Assembly (NCBI RefSeq): GCF_004363045.1
Contig: NZ_SNYJ01000018.1
Span: forward strand, 1 to 51,811
DNA: 51,811 bases
Direction of reading: 5' to 3'
Source of the DNA: Aureibacillus halotolerans
GTDB taxonomy: Bacteria; Bacillota; Bacilli; Bacillales; DSM-28697
Part shown: positions 32,990-40,622 of the stretch, piece by piece
How the letters are laid out: each line of letters starts with the position of its first letter
Position numbering within the stretch: position 1 is the stretch's first letter
Translations under genes and position numbers: made by a program
The notes under the pieces: generated by a model
What the model was told of the DNA's origin: nothing
The model's database searches: none
Seen by the model: the letters and a program-made list of their open reading frames with translations, nothing else

Positions 32990-33301
32990 CTATAATGATG
33001 TATCGAGTGTAGGGCGCTCATTTTGTTCAGCATTTTGTTTCAAGCTATCCAACCGATGTGCGACCCCTTCCAAATCCTCCGCAATCCGCCCAGCCTGTAA
33101 TTCGACTGTTCTTAGTTGAGTGGACGTTTGCTTTAGGAATCTCGCGGGCTGCTTTAGCGCAGAGAATGCTGTTGTGCTTGAGGAACGCACACAATGAAAC
33201 GCGCTTTCTCTCGTTGAGCGTTTTAACAAAGCCGCTCCCAATCCAGCGATCGCTCCAATTGCGATCCATTTGCCTAGTCGTTTGTTTTCTGTTGCACTCA
33301 T
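32990..33301 (-). CDS. small anchored protein, YfkI-like
   Basis: A 103-residue protein with one hydrophobic helix near the N-terminus (KWIAIGAIAGLGAALL) and a long helical, charged C-terminal part (SLKQNAEQNERPT), resembling YtxH/YfkI-type single-pass proteins. AGGAGG lies 8 nt before ATG 33301; the longer frame from 33361 has no site. It is cotranscribed with yfkH. The function is unknown. Cytoplasmic coiled-coil orientation is likely from the positive residues after the helix. Confidence 0.72.
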   Translation of the reverse strand: MSATENKRLGKWIAIGAIAGLGAALLKRSTRESAFHCVRSSSTTAFSALKQPARFLKQTSTQLRTVELQAGRIAEDLEGVAHRLDSLKQNAEQNERPTLDTSL

Positions 33302-33372
33302 TGTATATTCCTCCTCGAAAATAGTCGTATTCATTAGATTGCCACGCTTTTTCATTTTCAATGCTTAAATGC

Positions 33373-33768
33373 TTACATCATTTTTATGTAATACGTTCTG
33401 TTTCTAGGTCCATCAAACTCACAAAAATAAATCCCTTGCCATGTGCCAAGCAGCAGTTTCCCATCCTCCACAATGACATGCTGTGATGCCCCTACCGTGC
33501 TAGCCTTTAAATGGGACGCGGTGTTTCCTTCTGCATGCTTATACTTTGGGTGATGCCAAGGGTATACTTCATCCCATGCCAACAGCATATCATGAACCAC
33601 ATCAGGGTCTGCATTTTCGTTAATCGTAATCCCTGCCGTGGTATGTGGACAATAAACAATGACCACGCCACTCGTCATATCCTGTAAAGATACTTCCCTT
33701 TGCACCGCCCCAGTGATCTCTTTAAATTGATCGCGCTGAGAGGTTTGAATGGTTTTTTTGATGAGCAT
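33373..33768 (-). CDS. YjbQ family protein (UPF0047)
   Basis: A 131-residue member of the YjbQ/UPF0047 family. Conserved parts: VVIVYCPHTTAGITINENADPDVVHDML, HAEGNTASHLKAS and GTWQGIYFCEFDGPRNR, with clustered His residues. Homologues show weak thiamine-phosphate synthase activity, hence the name secondary thiamine-phosphate synthase; the physiological role is unclear. GGGGGAAGG precedes ATG 33768. It is upstream of the YfkI-like gene on the same strand, with 71 bases between. Confidence 0.9.
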   Translation of the reverse strand: MLIKKTIQTSQRDQFKEITGAVQREVSLQDMTSGVVIVYCPHTTAGITINENADPDVVHDMLLAWDEVYPWHHPKYKHAEGNTASHLKASTVGASQHVIVEDGKLLLGTWQGIYFCEFDGPRNRTYYIKMM

Positions 33769-33828
33769 TTCCTTCCCCCTTTATTTAGAATCTTTATTCC
33801 CTTTCTCTTTAAACCTCAATCGTTCCTG

Positions 33829-33867
33829 CAAAAAAAACGACATGGATCATTTTCTGTCCATGCCGTT
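33829..33867 (-). terminator. terminator of the ECF sigma operon
   Basis: AACGACATGGA (33837-33847) pairs with TCCATGCCGTT (33857-33867) with one G-T pair. On the minus strand it is followed by eight T. Confidence 0.88.
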
Positions 33868-33869
33868 CC

Positions 33870-34880
33870 CTATTTCATTCGCCTGTATGCAATAAAGCCA
33901 AAAATTAAAGTAATGATTAAAAAAATGGGCTCACTATAAACATATCGCCATACCATGTATGGCCCACCGAATTGAAACGGGTTTGCCATCTGCGACATCC
34001 ATTTGATAAGGAAGTCACATAGAGCCAAAATAGCTAATACGATAATAAAGGGTCCCACCAAAGGATGACCGGAACGACGCTCTTTTTCTTCAGGTACGCC
34101 TTCCTTTGCGATTCGAGAAAGGTCCAACATTGCGAGCACCCAAACGATAAATGCCGCCGCTCCCATCACTGGGGAAGAATAAGGCAACAAGAGCAATGCA
34201 TATAGACCGAGCCATTCGATTCCTTTTTTCTTAGCCCCAGCGACGAAATGACCTAGCCCTGGTAAAAACACTAGCGACATTAAGGAAGCTGTCGAGTGAG
34301 CTACGGGCTCAGCAAAAAGTAGCCCATCACTTATTGGTTCTTCTGACTTTCGACGATCCATTTCAGCCGCATCTATCATGGCGTAAAAAAAGAGACTAAT
34401 GGCAAATAATATCGGCAGAAGAGCTAATTCTATATAGTTGGACAGAAAAAGATGACAGAAAAAGAAAAACGAGAGGATAAACAGCAAAAGAACGGACGCC
34501 GCCCTCATTGGCATGCCAATTCTGAGATGGGTAAATCCAGGGAGCATATATTTCCCATTTTGTTTTACATATTTGCGAATGGAATATTCGGAGTAGTATT
34601 CTTGCGCGTCGATATCACTGTTTTTTGATCGCACACTAATGACGATCAGATCGATAAAATGGATGACCCAAACGATGGCGAGAAGAATGAAAATGAAAGC
34701 TATTAATCCTCCATCGACAATGTAGCTGTTAATCGAATAAAAGAAGGTGATCGCCGCGACAAGTCCGATGGAGAAAAACAAAAAGAAGAAGACGAATGCG
34801 CGAATCCGCCTTCCCAAAATCAAATGCCCAAGTCCCGGTGCGATAATAGCGATAAGAAATGCGGTTAACCTTGTTCCCAT
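33870..34880 (-). CDS. polytopic membrane protein, third gene of the ECF sigma operon
   Basis: A 336-residue protein with about eight to ten hydrophobic helices. An internal repeat is visible: IAPGLGHLILGRRIRAFVFF at the N-terminus and FLPGLGHFVAGAKKKGIEWL near residue 210 share the PGLGH..G pattern seen in small membrane domains (TM2-like). Its ATG begins immediately after the stop codon of the mini anti-sigma gene (GTAA then ATG), so translation is coupled. It could be the membrane partner that holds the anti-sigma factor at the membrane and senses envelope stress; this is inferred from context. No family was recognised. Confidence 0.8.
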   Translation of the reverse strand: MGTRLTAFLIAIIAPGLGHLILGRRIRAFVFFFLFFSIGLVAAITFFYSINSYIVDGGLIAFIFILLAIVWVIHFIDLIVISVRSKNSDIDAQEYYSEYSIRKYVKQNGKYMLPGFTHLRIGMPMRAASVLLLFILSFFFFCHLFLSNYIELALLPILFAISLFFYAMIDAAEMDRRKSEEPISDGLLFAEPVAHSTASLMSLVFLPGLGHFVAGAKKKGIEWLGLYALLLLPYSSPVMGAAAFIVWVLAMLDLSRIAKEGVPEEKERRSGHPLVGPFIIVLAILALCDFLIKWMSQMANPFQFGGPYMVWRYVYSEPIFLIITLIFGFIAYRRMK

Positions 34881-35093
34881 TTACGTGCCCATTTCCTTCG
34901 GGAAGGTTGCCAGCCATGAAAGGTCGGCCTCATCTGTCTCTTTTTCATTATGCAATCCCTGCACTTCATCCATATACATCGTCAGACAGTCGTCACAGCT
35001 ATATAAATGGAGCTCTACTTCTTGCTCCTCTGTTTCAGACAGCCGTTTGTGCAAGTAGCTGTTTAATCGTTTTTTTGTCACATGAGGGCTCAT
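34881..35093 (-). CDS. mini anti-sigma factor with zinc-binding (ZAS-type) motif
   Basis: A 70-residue protein with the Hx3Cx2C motif of zinc anti-sigma domains (His29, Cys33, Cys36 in LHLYSCDDC) and an N-terminal helix NSYLHKRLSETEEQEVE as in anti-sigma domains. Unlike usual members it has no transmembrane helix or extracytoplasmic domain. The start ATGA overlaps the sigma gene stop and its stop abuts the membrane-protein gene, giving a tightly coupled trio. It probably binds the sigma factor encoded upstream; the membrane-protein gene may supply the missing membrane part. An intact ZAS domain alone can suffice for sigma binding in related systems. Confidence 0.85.
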   Translation of the reverse strand: MSPHVTKKRLNSYLHKRLSETEEQEVELHLYSCDDCLTMYMDEVQGLHNEKETDEADLSWLATFPKEMGT

Positions 35094-35629
35094 TCAAAAT
35101 CCTCCTTATCCCAATGCTTCCGCAACCATTGCCGAGCACGATATAATTTAATTTCTACCGATTTAGGTTTCACTTGTAACGAGGCAGCCATTTCTTCATA
35201 CGTCTTCCCTTCTAGGTAGTATCCAACCATGACCCCTCGATATCGTTCAGGAATGTCTTGCACACGCTCACGAATCCTGTGCTGAAGTTCTGTTTGAATC
35301 AATCCAAAATCTACGGCCTCTTGAGGATCATCAGGCTCGTTACATGCTTTTTCCCACTTTAAATACTCACGTTGCTTTTTGCGCTTCATATCAATGGCGT
35401 GGTTGACAGCAATTCGTGTCATCCATGTTTTTAACCCTCTTCCTTCAAAAGAAGGTAACGATCTATATATTTTAATTAAGGCTTCCTGCGTCGCATCCTT
35501 TGCTTCTTCCGGATCTCGCAGAACACCTAAAACAGCTCTGTAAAGCGACGGTCCATACGATTCCACAATGGTTTGAAAAGCTTCCTCGTCACCATTCGCA
35601 GCAGCCTGAATATCTTCTTGAACGATCAT
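35090..35629 (-). CDS. ECF-type RNA polymerase sigma factor
   Basis: A 179-residue ECF sigma factor with region 2 (FQTIVESYGPSLYRAVLGVLRDPEEAKDATQEALIKIYRSLPSFEGRGLKTWMTRIAVNHAID) and region 4 (IPERYRGVMVGYYLEGKTYEEMAASLQVKPKSVEIKLYRARQWLRKHW). It directs RNA polymerase to stress-type promoters. ATG 35629 has GGGGGTC 8 nt upstream. It heads the operon with the mini anti-sigma and membrane-protein genes. A possible autoregulated promoter lies upstream (TTTACA/CGTCTA on the minus strand). Confidence 0.93.
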   Translation of the reverse strand: MIVQEDIQAAANGDEEAFQTIVESYGPSLYRAVLGVLRDPEEAKDATQEALIKIYRSLPSFEGRGLKTWMTRIAVNHAIDMKRKKQREYLKWEKACNEPDDPQEAVDFGLIQTELQHRIRERVQDIPERYRGVMVGYYLEGKTYEEMAASLQVKPKSVEIKLYRARQWLRKHWDKEDFE

Positions 35630-35656
35630 CTAGTCGTGACCCCCTTACTACGAGAA

Positions 35657-35685
35657 TAGACGCTTTAGCCAATAAAAACTTTACA
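35657..35685 (-). promoter_or_regulatory. possible autoregulated ECF promoter
   Basis: On the minus strand TGTAAA (35680-35685) is 17 nt from CGTCTA (35657-35662), resembling TGAAAC/TGTAAC...CGTC ECF promoters. Only the -35 differs from the usual AAC core. Confidence 0.45.
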
Positions 35686-35711
35686 CCTCTATATAAAAAT
35701 TGTTACATAAA

Positions 35712-35741
35712 ATAAAAAAACTGTCCATTGTCTAGGACAGT
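35712..35741 (-). terminator. terminator of glpP
   Basis: ACTGTCC (35720-35726) pairs with GGACAGT (35735-35741) and is followed on the minus strand by seven T and an AT-rich stretch. Confidence 0.8.
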
Positions 35742-35784
35742 CAGTATAACGGAATATAATCTATGGTTGGTAGACCTCTTTCTT

Positions 35785-36411
35785 TTATTGGCCAGGCTTA
35801 GCTCTGGGAACAATGGATGGAAGAGGGTGGTCCCACAGACTTGGTGAGGACGTAGATACGGCCAAAGCCCCTGCTTTAATCGCAGCCTGCATTTGGCTTT
35901 GGTTGTCAATTAACCCTCCGGCAATTAACGCGACCTGTGGAACCTGCTTATGAATGCGTTCCAGCCATTCCGGCAAAATCGCAGGCATGACTTGAACAAA
36001 ATCAGGCTCAAATTCTTGTATGCTAGCAATGCTCTTATCGACACTTTCTTGATCCATCAAAACCATTCTCTGTACAGTTAGCAGTCGGTAATGGGCGGCA
36101 ATGCGAATGACCTTTCCTTTTGAGGAAATGATGCCTGTTGGACGAATATGATTGGCAAGGTACTCAATGCCTTGACGGTCCGACACTAAACCTCCGAGAC
36201 GATCAACATGCAAAAAGACTGGGACTCCATGAGAATGAAAAAGATCAACATATCGCTTTACCGTGCTAAGGGAACCCGTCATCATAAACACGCTAGCGAT
36301 ATGTGCTTGAACGGCACGCTCAATCCATTTAATTTCTTTTAAAGAAGCAATTTTTCGTAGCGTCGTTAATCGTTCCGTGACATCCTGCTTTGTTTTCATT
36401 TCTCTTTCCAA
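35785..36411 (-). CDS. glpP: glycerol-3-phosphate-responsive antiterminator GlpP
   Basis: A 208-residue GlpP-family TIM-barrel-like protein: VPVFLHVDRLGGLVSDRQGIEYLANHIRPTGIISSKGKVI and EPDFVQVMPAILPEWLERIH, ALIAGGLIDNQSQMQAAIKAGALAVSTSSPSLW match GlpP. It binds glycerol 3-phosphate and antiterminates glp transcripts. No glpF, glpK or glpD gene lies in this window, so it is detached from its usual neighbours. I chose TTG 36411 because GAGGAG lies 9 nt upstream; the ATG at 36465 gives 226 residues and has no clear site. Confidence 0.85.
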   Translation of the reverse strand: MEREMKTKQDVTERLTTLRKIASLKEIKWIERAVQAHIASVFMMTGSLSTVKRYVDLFHSHGVPVFLHVDRLGGLVSDRQGIEYLANHIRPTGIISSKGKVIRIAAHYRLLTVQRMVLMDQESVDKSIASIQEFEPDFVQVMPAILPEWLERIHKQVPQVALIAGGLIDNQSQMQAAIKAGALAVSTSSPSLWDHPLPSIVPRAKPGQ

Positions 36412-36620
36412 AGGTATTCGCTCCTCTTTACAGACAAAAAAGTCAGATGATTTTGTTTGAGACATCTCTTTATCAAATCAACAATGATTTTTCCATCATC
36501 TCATCCAATAAATCTCTATTGTTTGAGCGTACCAACCTTCTGTAAAGGGTTTGTAAACCTGTTGTGAATTTCCTGTAAAATTGTACATAAAAATACCTTA
36601 TCCTTGTCGGATAAGGCTTT

Positions 36621-36746
36621 TCAGGCTGATGACAAACGCTCGCTTTTTTTGTCGCTTTGCCTTGTTTGGTGCTCATGGCCCTTTTGGCAACTCCGCGCCG
36701 AACAAGACTTCGCGCCTCGAAAGTCAAACGTTTTCATTCAGCCTGA
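36621..36746 (+). repeat. dispersed 126 bp element, full-length copy with inverted ends
   Basis: Starts TCAGGCTGATGACAAACG and ends CGTTTTCATTCAGCCTGA, imperfect inverted repeats of about 17 bp. The core contains the shared AACGCTCGC, GGTGCTCATGGCCC and GGCAACTCCGCGCC blocks. Confidence 0.88.
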
Positions 36747-36755
36747 ATTGAATAT

Positions 36756-36824
36756 GGATGGTGAAAAACGCTCGCTTTTTTTGTTGCTTTGCCTTGTTTG
36801 GTGCTCATTGCCCTTTTGGCAACG
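36756..36824 (+). repeat. dispersed 126 bp element, 5' partial copy
   Basis: GATGGTGAAAAACGCTCGC then GTGCTCATTGCCC and TTTTGGCAACG; it stops at the end of the flavin-type gene (36827). Direct tandem with the preceding copy. Confidence 0.78.
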
Positions 36825-36826
36825 AC

Positions 36827-37249
36827 TTAGAAGTCCAATTCGAGCGGTGTTTCTTTCCCTGCATTCATGTACCGGATGCTGTTAGGTTTACAGCGAATGA
36901 CGACATAATTCGGGTCGTCTGGTCCAGATAAGTAATGACCTAGTTTTTCATTCCAAAGTGATTTTTTTGTTTCTTGATCCTCTTCAATTTCTGCTACGGC
37001 TTCAATTTCGACGAAGGAATCGTTGTACCCATCGCCTTCGTACCCAAGAAGAATATGGACATTAGGGTTTTGTTCAATATGATCCACCTTATGTGTCGAT
37101 TTGCTTGTTGGCGTATACAATGTGAACGCCTTATTAAAAAATGTCATGTAGCGCGTGTATGGTTTGCCGTCATTAATCGTTGCCAACGTTCCTACTTGAT
37201 GGGCATCGAGAATCGTCATTATATGTTTCTTTAGTTCTTGCTGGTTCAC
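36827..37249 (-). CDS. pyridoxamine 5'-phosphate oxidase-like stress protein (YdaG-like)
   Basis: A 140-residue split-barrel protein of the general stress protein 26/YdaG type: VGTLATINDGKPYTRYMTFFNKAFTLYTPTSKSTHKVDHIEQNPNVHILLGYE is typical for FMN- or F420-binding fold members. The true cofactor and substrate are unknown. GTG 37249 has AGGAGG 8 nt upstream. A SigB-like promoter stands about 50 nt upstream, in keeping with SigB control of B. subtilis ydaG. Confidence 0.85.
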   Translation of the reverse strand: MNQQELKKHIMTILDAHQVGTLATINDGKPYTRYMTFFNKAFTLYTPTSKSTHKVDHIEQNPNVHILLGYEGDGYNDSFVEIEAVAEIEEDQETKKSLWNEKLGHYLSGPDDPNYVVIRCKPNSIRYMNAGKETPLELDF

Positions 37250-37284
37250 ACAAAACGCCTCCTAAGTAATGTCTTACAAAGAGT

Positions 37285-37311
37285 ATTCCCTAAAACGTGA
37301 CGAGTAAAAAC
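37285..37311 (-). promoter_or_regulatory. SigB-type general stress promoter of the ydaG-like gene
   Basis: On the minus strand GTTTTT (37306-37311) is 15 nt from GGGAAT (37285-37290), close to the SigB consensus GTTTAA-N12-15-GGGWAW. Confidence 0.6.
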
Positions 37312-37381
37312 ACGGAACACATTTAGCGTAACGTCGTGTGATATACTACAAACAGTAACATGTCTTGAAAGGAGAAACGCC

Positions 37382-38002
37382 ATGGAGTTTAGTCTAAGAG
37401 AAGAAATCGCCAATGCTGTGACGCACGGCATTGGCGCGTTATTATGTATACCGGCTCTCGTGCTTTTGATTGTGTTTGCCGTTGACCAAGGCACCACATT
37501 GCACGTCGTCAGCTTCACAATCTTTGGGGTCTCCATGCTTTTGCTTTATACGTTTTCCACATTGACCCACAGTTTACGTGGAACGGCTAAAAAAGTCTTT
37601 GAAATTCTTGATCATTCAGCCATTTATTTGCTCATTGCGGGAACGTATACACCAATTGCTTTGATAACCATTGGTGGCACTTCGGGTTGGACGTTGTTTG
37701 GCATCGTCTGGGGGATCGCCCTTGTCGGCATTACCTATAAAGCCTTTTTCGTAGATCGTTTCATTTTCGTTTCAACGATTTGTTATGTGGCGATGGGATG
37801 GATGGTTATGTTTTTCCTTCAGCCCGTATACAACGGCTTAACGACAGGTGGATTTTTGTTACTTCTGCTCGGTGGTTTGTTTTACACGATCGGTACCGTC
37901 TTTTTTCTCTGGAAGCGTATCCCCTATCATCACGCGATTTGGCATGTGTTTGTGCTCGCTGGGAGTGCATCAATCTACTTTGCTATTTTGTTTTATGTAT
38001 AA
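37382..38002 (+). CDS. hemolysin III family membrane protein (PAQR-like)
   Basis: A 206-residue, seven-helix protein of the hemolysin III/YplQ group within the PAQR superfamily. Motifs: EEIANAVTHGIGALLCIP, TFSTLTHSLRG (the conserved Ser/His), EILDHSAIYLLIAGTYTPI (Asp-His), and a C-terminal HAIWHVFVLAGSASIYFAILFY with the metal-binding His residues. The enzymes of this superfamily hydrolyse ceramide-like lipids in eukaryotes; the bacterial role is unclear and haemolysis is not implied. AAAGGAG precedes ATG 37382. Transcribed divergently from the ydaG-like gene. Confidence 0.9.
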   Translation: MEFSLREEIANAVTHGIGALLCIPALVLLIVFAVDQGTTLHVVSFTIFGVSMLLLYTFSTLTHSLRGTAKKVFEILDHSAIYLLIAGTYTPIALITIGGTSGWTLFGIVWGIALVGITYKAFFVDRFIFVSTICYVAMGWMVMFFLQPVYNGLTTGGFLLLLLGGLFYTIGTVFFLWKRIPYHHAIWHVFVLAGSASIYFAILFYV

Positions 38003-38017
38003 ATTCGAATCAAAAAA

Positions 38018-38046
38018 GCGTGGGGGTGTATTCAGCCCTCACGCCT
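38018..38046 (+). terminator. weak terminator after the hemolysin III gene
   Basis: GCGTGGGGG pairs with CCCTCACGC with small bulges; no long T tract follows. The 126 bp element begins directly after it. Confidence 0.5.
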
Positions 38047-38168
38047 TCAGGCTGATGAAAAACGCTCGCTTTCTTCGTTGCTTTGCCTTCTCCGGTGCTC
38101 ATTGCCCTTGTGGCGACTCTGCGCCTACCAAATCTTCGTGCTTAGATAAGACAAGCGTTTTCATTTTG
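38047..38168 (+). repeat. dispersed 126 bp element, full-length copy
   Basis: Starts TCAGGCTGATGAAAAACGCT and ends AAGCGTTTTCATTTTGC, so the 3' inverted end is partly altered. It lies between two convergent genes. Confidence 0.85.
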
Positions 38169-38174
38169 CTTTTT

Positions 38175-39410
38175 TTAACAAGTCACATCGTCTCGCAAAA
38201 TCGGAAAGGTCATGCAACGTGGACCTCCCCTTCCCCTTGAAAGCTCTGAATCTGGAATTTCTACCACATCCAACCCTGCCTCTCGCAGCAATCGATTCGT
38301 CGTCGCATTCCGTTCATAGGTCATCACCTTGCCGGGTGCCAGCGCGAATGTATTCGCCCCGTCGCTCCACTGCTCTCTTGCTGCTGTGATGTGATCGCCA
38401 CCTCCACAAGGGATGAAAGCAATGTTTGATACGCCCAACAATTTACATAATGTGCCTTTCAAATCCGTTTCACGCTTAATTGTGATTTCGCCGTTGCCTT
38501 CAGGGGACATCACAAACACGTTGATGTCTCCGCGTGGCCCTAGAATAAGGGGATGTATTGTAAACATATCATGATCTACCATTGTAAAAACGGTGTCCAA
38601 GTGCATAAACGCACGGGATTTCGGCAATTCAATCGCTATGACTTTTTTCACTGTCGGATGCTCATTGAAAAGCGCTGAAGCAAGATGTTCAATACCTTGT
38701 GGAGACGTTCGAGCAGATACACCAATGGCTAACACTTCAGCACTAAGCACAAGAATATCGCCCCCTTCAATACTATGGCCATGATCGCGATTCATCCAAA
38801 GTCGCTCGACCTTACTTGAAAATGAAGGGTGCTTTTGAAACACCGTCTCCATTAAAAACGGCTCACAAGAACGTGCGCGCTGATCCATCGCATTAATTGA
38901 CACTGTGTTTCCAATCACTGATTGTGAATCACGTGTGAAATACAGATTGGTCATTGGGTCTACATAAAACGGATAGGTCGTCCCGAGCATATCAGCGAGA
39001 TGCGTTTTTTTAATCGTGCGAATGTCCTTCTTTAAAATGCCAGAGGTGACCGCTTTAAACACCCCTTCTGGTGTCTGTTGCGTTAAGTAGGAGAGCACCT
39101 CTTGAAAAATGTCATGCTCAAAGGCATAATAACGCCGCAAAAATTCCTTGCAGAACGCAGTGCGCTGGTTTTGATCTCGCAGAACTTCAATCATGAGATC
39201 TCTAAGGTAGAGTACTTCTGCACCTGCTTTACGAAGCTCATCTGCAAACACATCATGCTCCTTTTGTATGGCAGGTAAGTAAGGAATATCATCAAACAAT
39301 AAACGCTCCATATAGTCCGGCATGAGGTTTTCAAGCTCTCCATCTGGCCGGTGAATAATGACCCTTTTTAGCGCTCCAATTTCTGATGTAACATGTATCG
39401 CCTCTGTCAC
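38175..39410 (-). CDS. arcA: arginine deiminase ArcA
   Basis: A 411-residue arginine deiminase. The N-terminal IHVTSEIGALKRVIIHRPDGELENLMPDYMERLLFDDIP and NLYFTRDSQ, HSIEGGDILVLS, SRAFMHLDTVFTMVDHD and the catalytic cysteine loop RGRGGPRCMTFP are all intact (Asp, Glu, His and Cys of the ADI active site). It converts arginine to citrulline and ammonia. I chose GTG 39410 because AGAGG lies 9 nt upstream and the protein then starts TEAIHVTSEIG as usual. No arcB, arcC or arcD is nearby, so a full energy pathway is not encoded here; ammonia production or alkalinity response are alternatives. Confidence 0.92.
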   Translation of the reverse strand: MTEAIHVTSEIGALKRVIIHRPDGELENLMPDYMERLLFDDIPYLPAIQKEHDVFADELRKAGAEVLYLRDLMIEVLRDQNQRTAFCKEFLRRYYAFEHDIFQEVLSYLTQQTPEGVFKAVTSGILKKDIRTIKKTHLADMLGTTYPFYVDPMTNLYFTRDSQSVIGNTVSINAMDQRARSCEPFLMETVFQKHPSFSSKVERLWMNRDHGHSIEGGDILVLSAEVLAIGVSARTSPQGIEHLASALFNEHPTVKKVIAIELPKSRAFMHLDTVFTMVDHDMFTIHPLILGPRGDINVFVMSPEGNGEITIKRETDLKGTLCKLLGVSNIAFIPCGGGDHITAAREQWSDGANTFALAPGKVMTYERNATTNRLLREAGLDVVEIPDSELSRGRGGPRCMTFPILRDDVTC

Positions 39411-39477
39411 TATATTCATCCTCTCTGCCATGCCCGTAATGGATCGGCTGTACAGTTATTCGTTTCCATTTATAGTA

Positions 39478-39501
39478 TTCCCCATAATGATAATTGGGGA
39501 A
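39478..39501. promoter_or_regulatory. inverted repeat upstream of arcA
   Basis: TTCCCC (39478-39483) and GGGGAA (39496-39501) flank a 12 nt AT-rich centre that contains TAATGATAA. It lies about 70 nt upstream of the arcA start and may be an operator. It does not match the ArgR box or Fnr site. Confidence 0.35.
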
Positions 39502-39605
39502 ACAACGCTGAACTCATTAAGGAGCATTCCGTTGATGTGATGGGCCTGATTTCTTGGATCTACTCCGTCACACTTGTTCCACCGACTTGGCGAATTTCAC
39601 CACAT

Positions 39606-39650
39606 AAAAAAGCTGCTCCTTTTGAACATCTCCAAAAGAAGCAGCTTTTT
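39606..39650 (-). terminator. terminator of the TagO-like gene
   Basis: AAAAAGCTGCT (39606-39616) pairs with AGCAGCTTTTT (39640-39650), with an inner CTTTTG/CAAAAG stem. Confidence 0.88.
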
Positions 39651-39653
39651 CGG

Positions 39654-40622
39654 TTAAATCATTGAGACGAGCGTAAGAATTACCGAGGATAATCCTAGGC
39701 AAATGCCGATCAAGTAAAGAAATGTGACGGCTTGTCGTTGAGAAAGTCCCGTCGCAAGCAGACGATGATGGGCGTGTGATTTGTCAGCAATATGAATCGA
39801 TTTGCCAGACAATAATCTGCGAAACACAACGTAAAAGCTGTCGAAAATTGGCAGTCCTAACGCAAGCACAGGTATCGCCACAGATACAGCTGTCATTGCT
39901 TTAAGTGTACCAAGCACAGAAACAACGCCTAGCACTAAACCTAAAAACATTGACCCTGTGTCACCCATAAGAATTTTGGCGGGATGAAAATTGTGCTTTA
40001 AATAGCCAAGCGTAATACCAACAACACTTGCTGCCAACACCGCAGAAAGCATTTCCCCTGTAACGAGAGCAACACACATTAATGTGCCTGCAGAAATGGC
40101 GGAAATCCCCCCAGCAAGACCATCCATGCCGTCAATCCAATTAATTGCATTCATTAATCCGACAAACCAAAGGACAGTAAGAATCTCGCCAACAAGAGGT
40201 GGGAAGCTTAGATAACCAGCTTCAGAAAACGGAATGCTGACCCCTTGCATCACAATTCCACACTTTACGACAACAATGGCTGCCGCAATTTGAAGGAGAA
40301 GCTTAGGCAATGCAGGAAAGTCTTTTTTTCGTGTTTTTGCATAATCGTCGATAAATCCAGCAATCAGAAGCAACGCCAGCGCAATCATTATGCCTATGTA
40401 CTGCGTTCCTTCAATCCAGTTCATTAACCGGAGCCCACTTAACATTGCCATAAAAACGGCAATCATCGCGAAGCCTCCAAGCAACGGGATTGGTTCTTTA
40501 TGTATTTTACGTTCATTTGGTTGGTCGACAAAACCTGTTTTCATTGCGAGTTTCCCGAAGTAAGGAATAATCAGATAGCTTGCCACAAGTGCAATCGCGA
40601 GAACAATAAGAATCTGTTCCAT
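39654..40622 (-). CDS. tagO: undecaprenyl-phosphate N-acetylglucosaminyl-1-phosphate transferase (TagO/WecA type)
   Basis: A 322-residue polytopic transferase of the MraY/WecA family, about ten transmembrane helices. Conserved cytoplasmic motifs: GFIDDYAKTRKK (DD), NAINWIDGMDGLAGG, LMGDTGSM and the HIADKSHAHHRLL His-box. It transfers GlcNAc-1-P (or a related sugar) to undecaprenyl phosphate, starting wall teichoic acid or teichuronic acid synthesis. GGAGG lies 6 nt before ATG 40622; the longer frame from 40658 has none. No further glycopolymer gene is adjacent. Confidence 0.88.
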   Translation of the reverse strand: MEQILIVLAIALVASYLIIPYFGKLAMKTGFVDQPNERKIHKEPIPLLGGFAMIAVFMAMLSGLRLMNWIEGTQYIGIMIALALLLIAGFIDDYAKTRKKDFPALPKLLLQIAAAIVVVKCGIVMQGVSIPFSEAGYLSFPPLVGEILTVLWFVGLMNAINWIDGMDGLAGGISAISAGTLMCVALVTGEMLSAVLAASVVGITLGYLKHNFHPAKILMGDTGSMFLGLVLGVVSVLGTLKAMTAVSVAIPVLALGLPIFDSFYVVFRRLLSGKSIHIADKSHAHHRLLATGLSQRQAVTFLYLIGICLGLSSVILTLVSMI

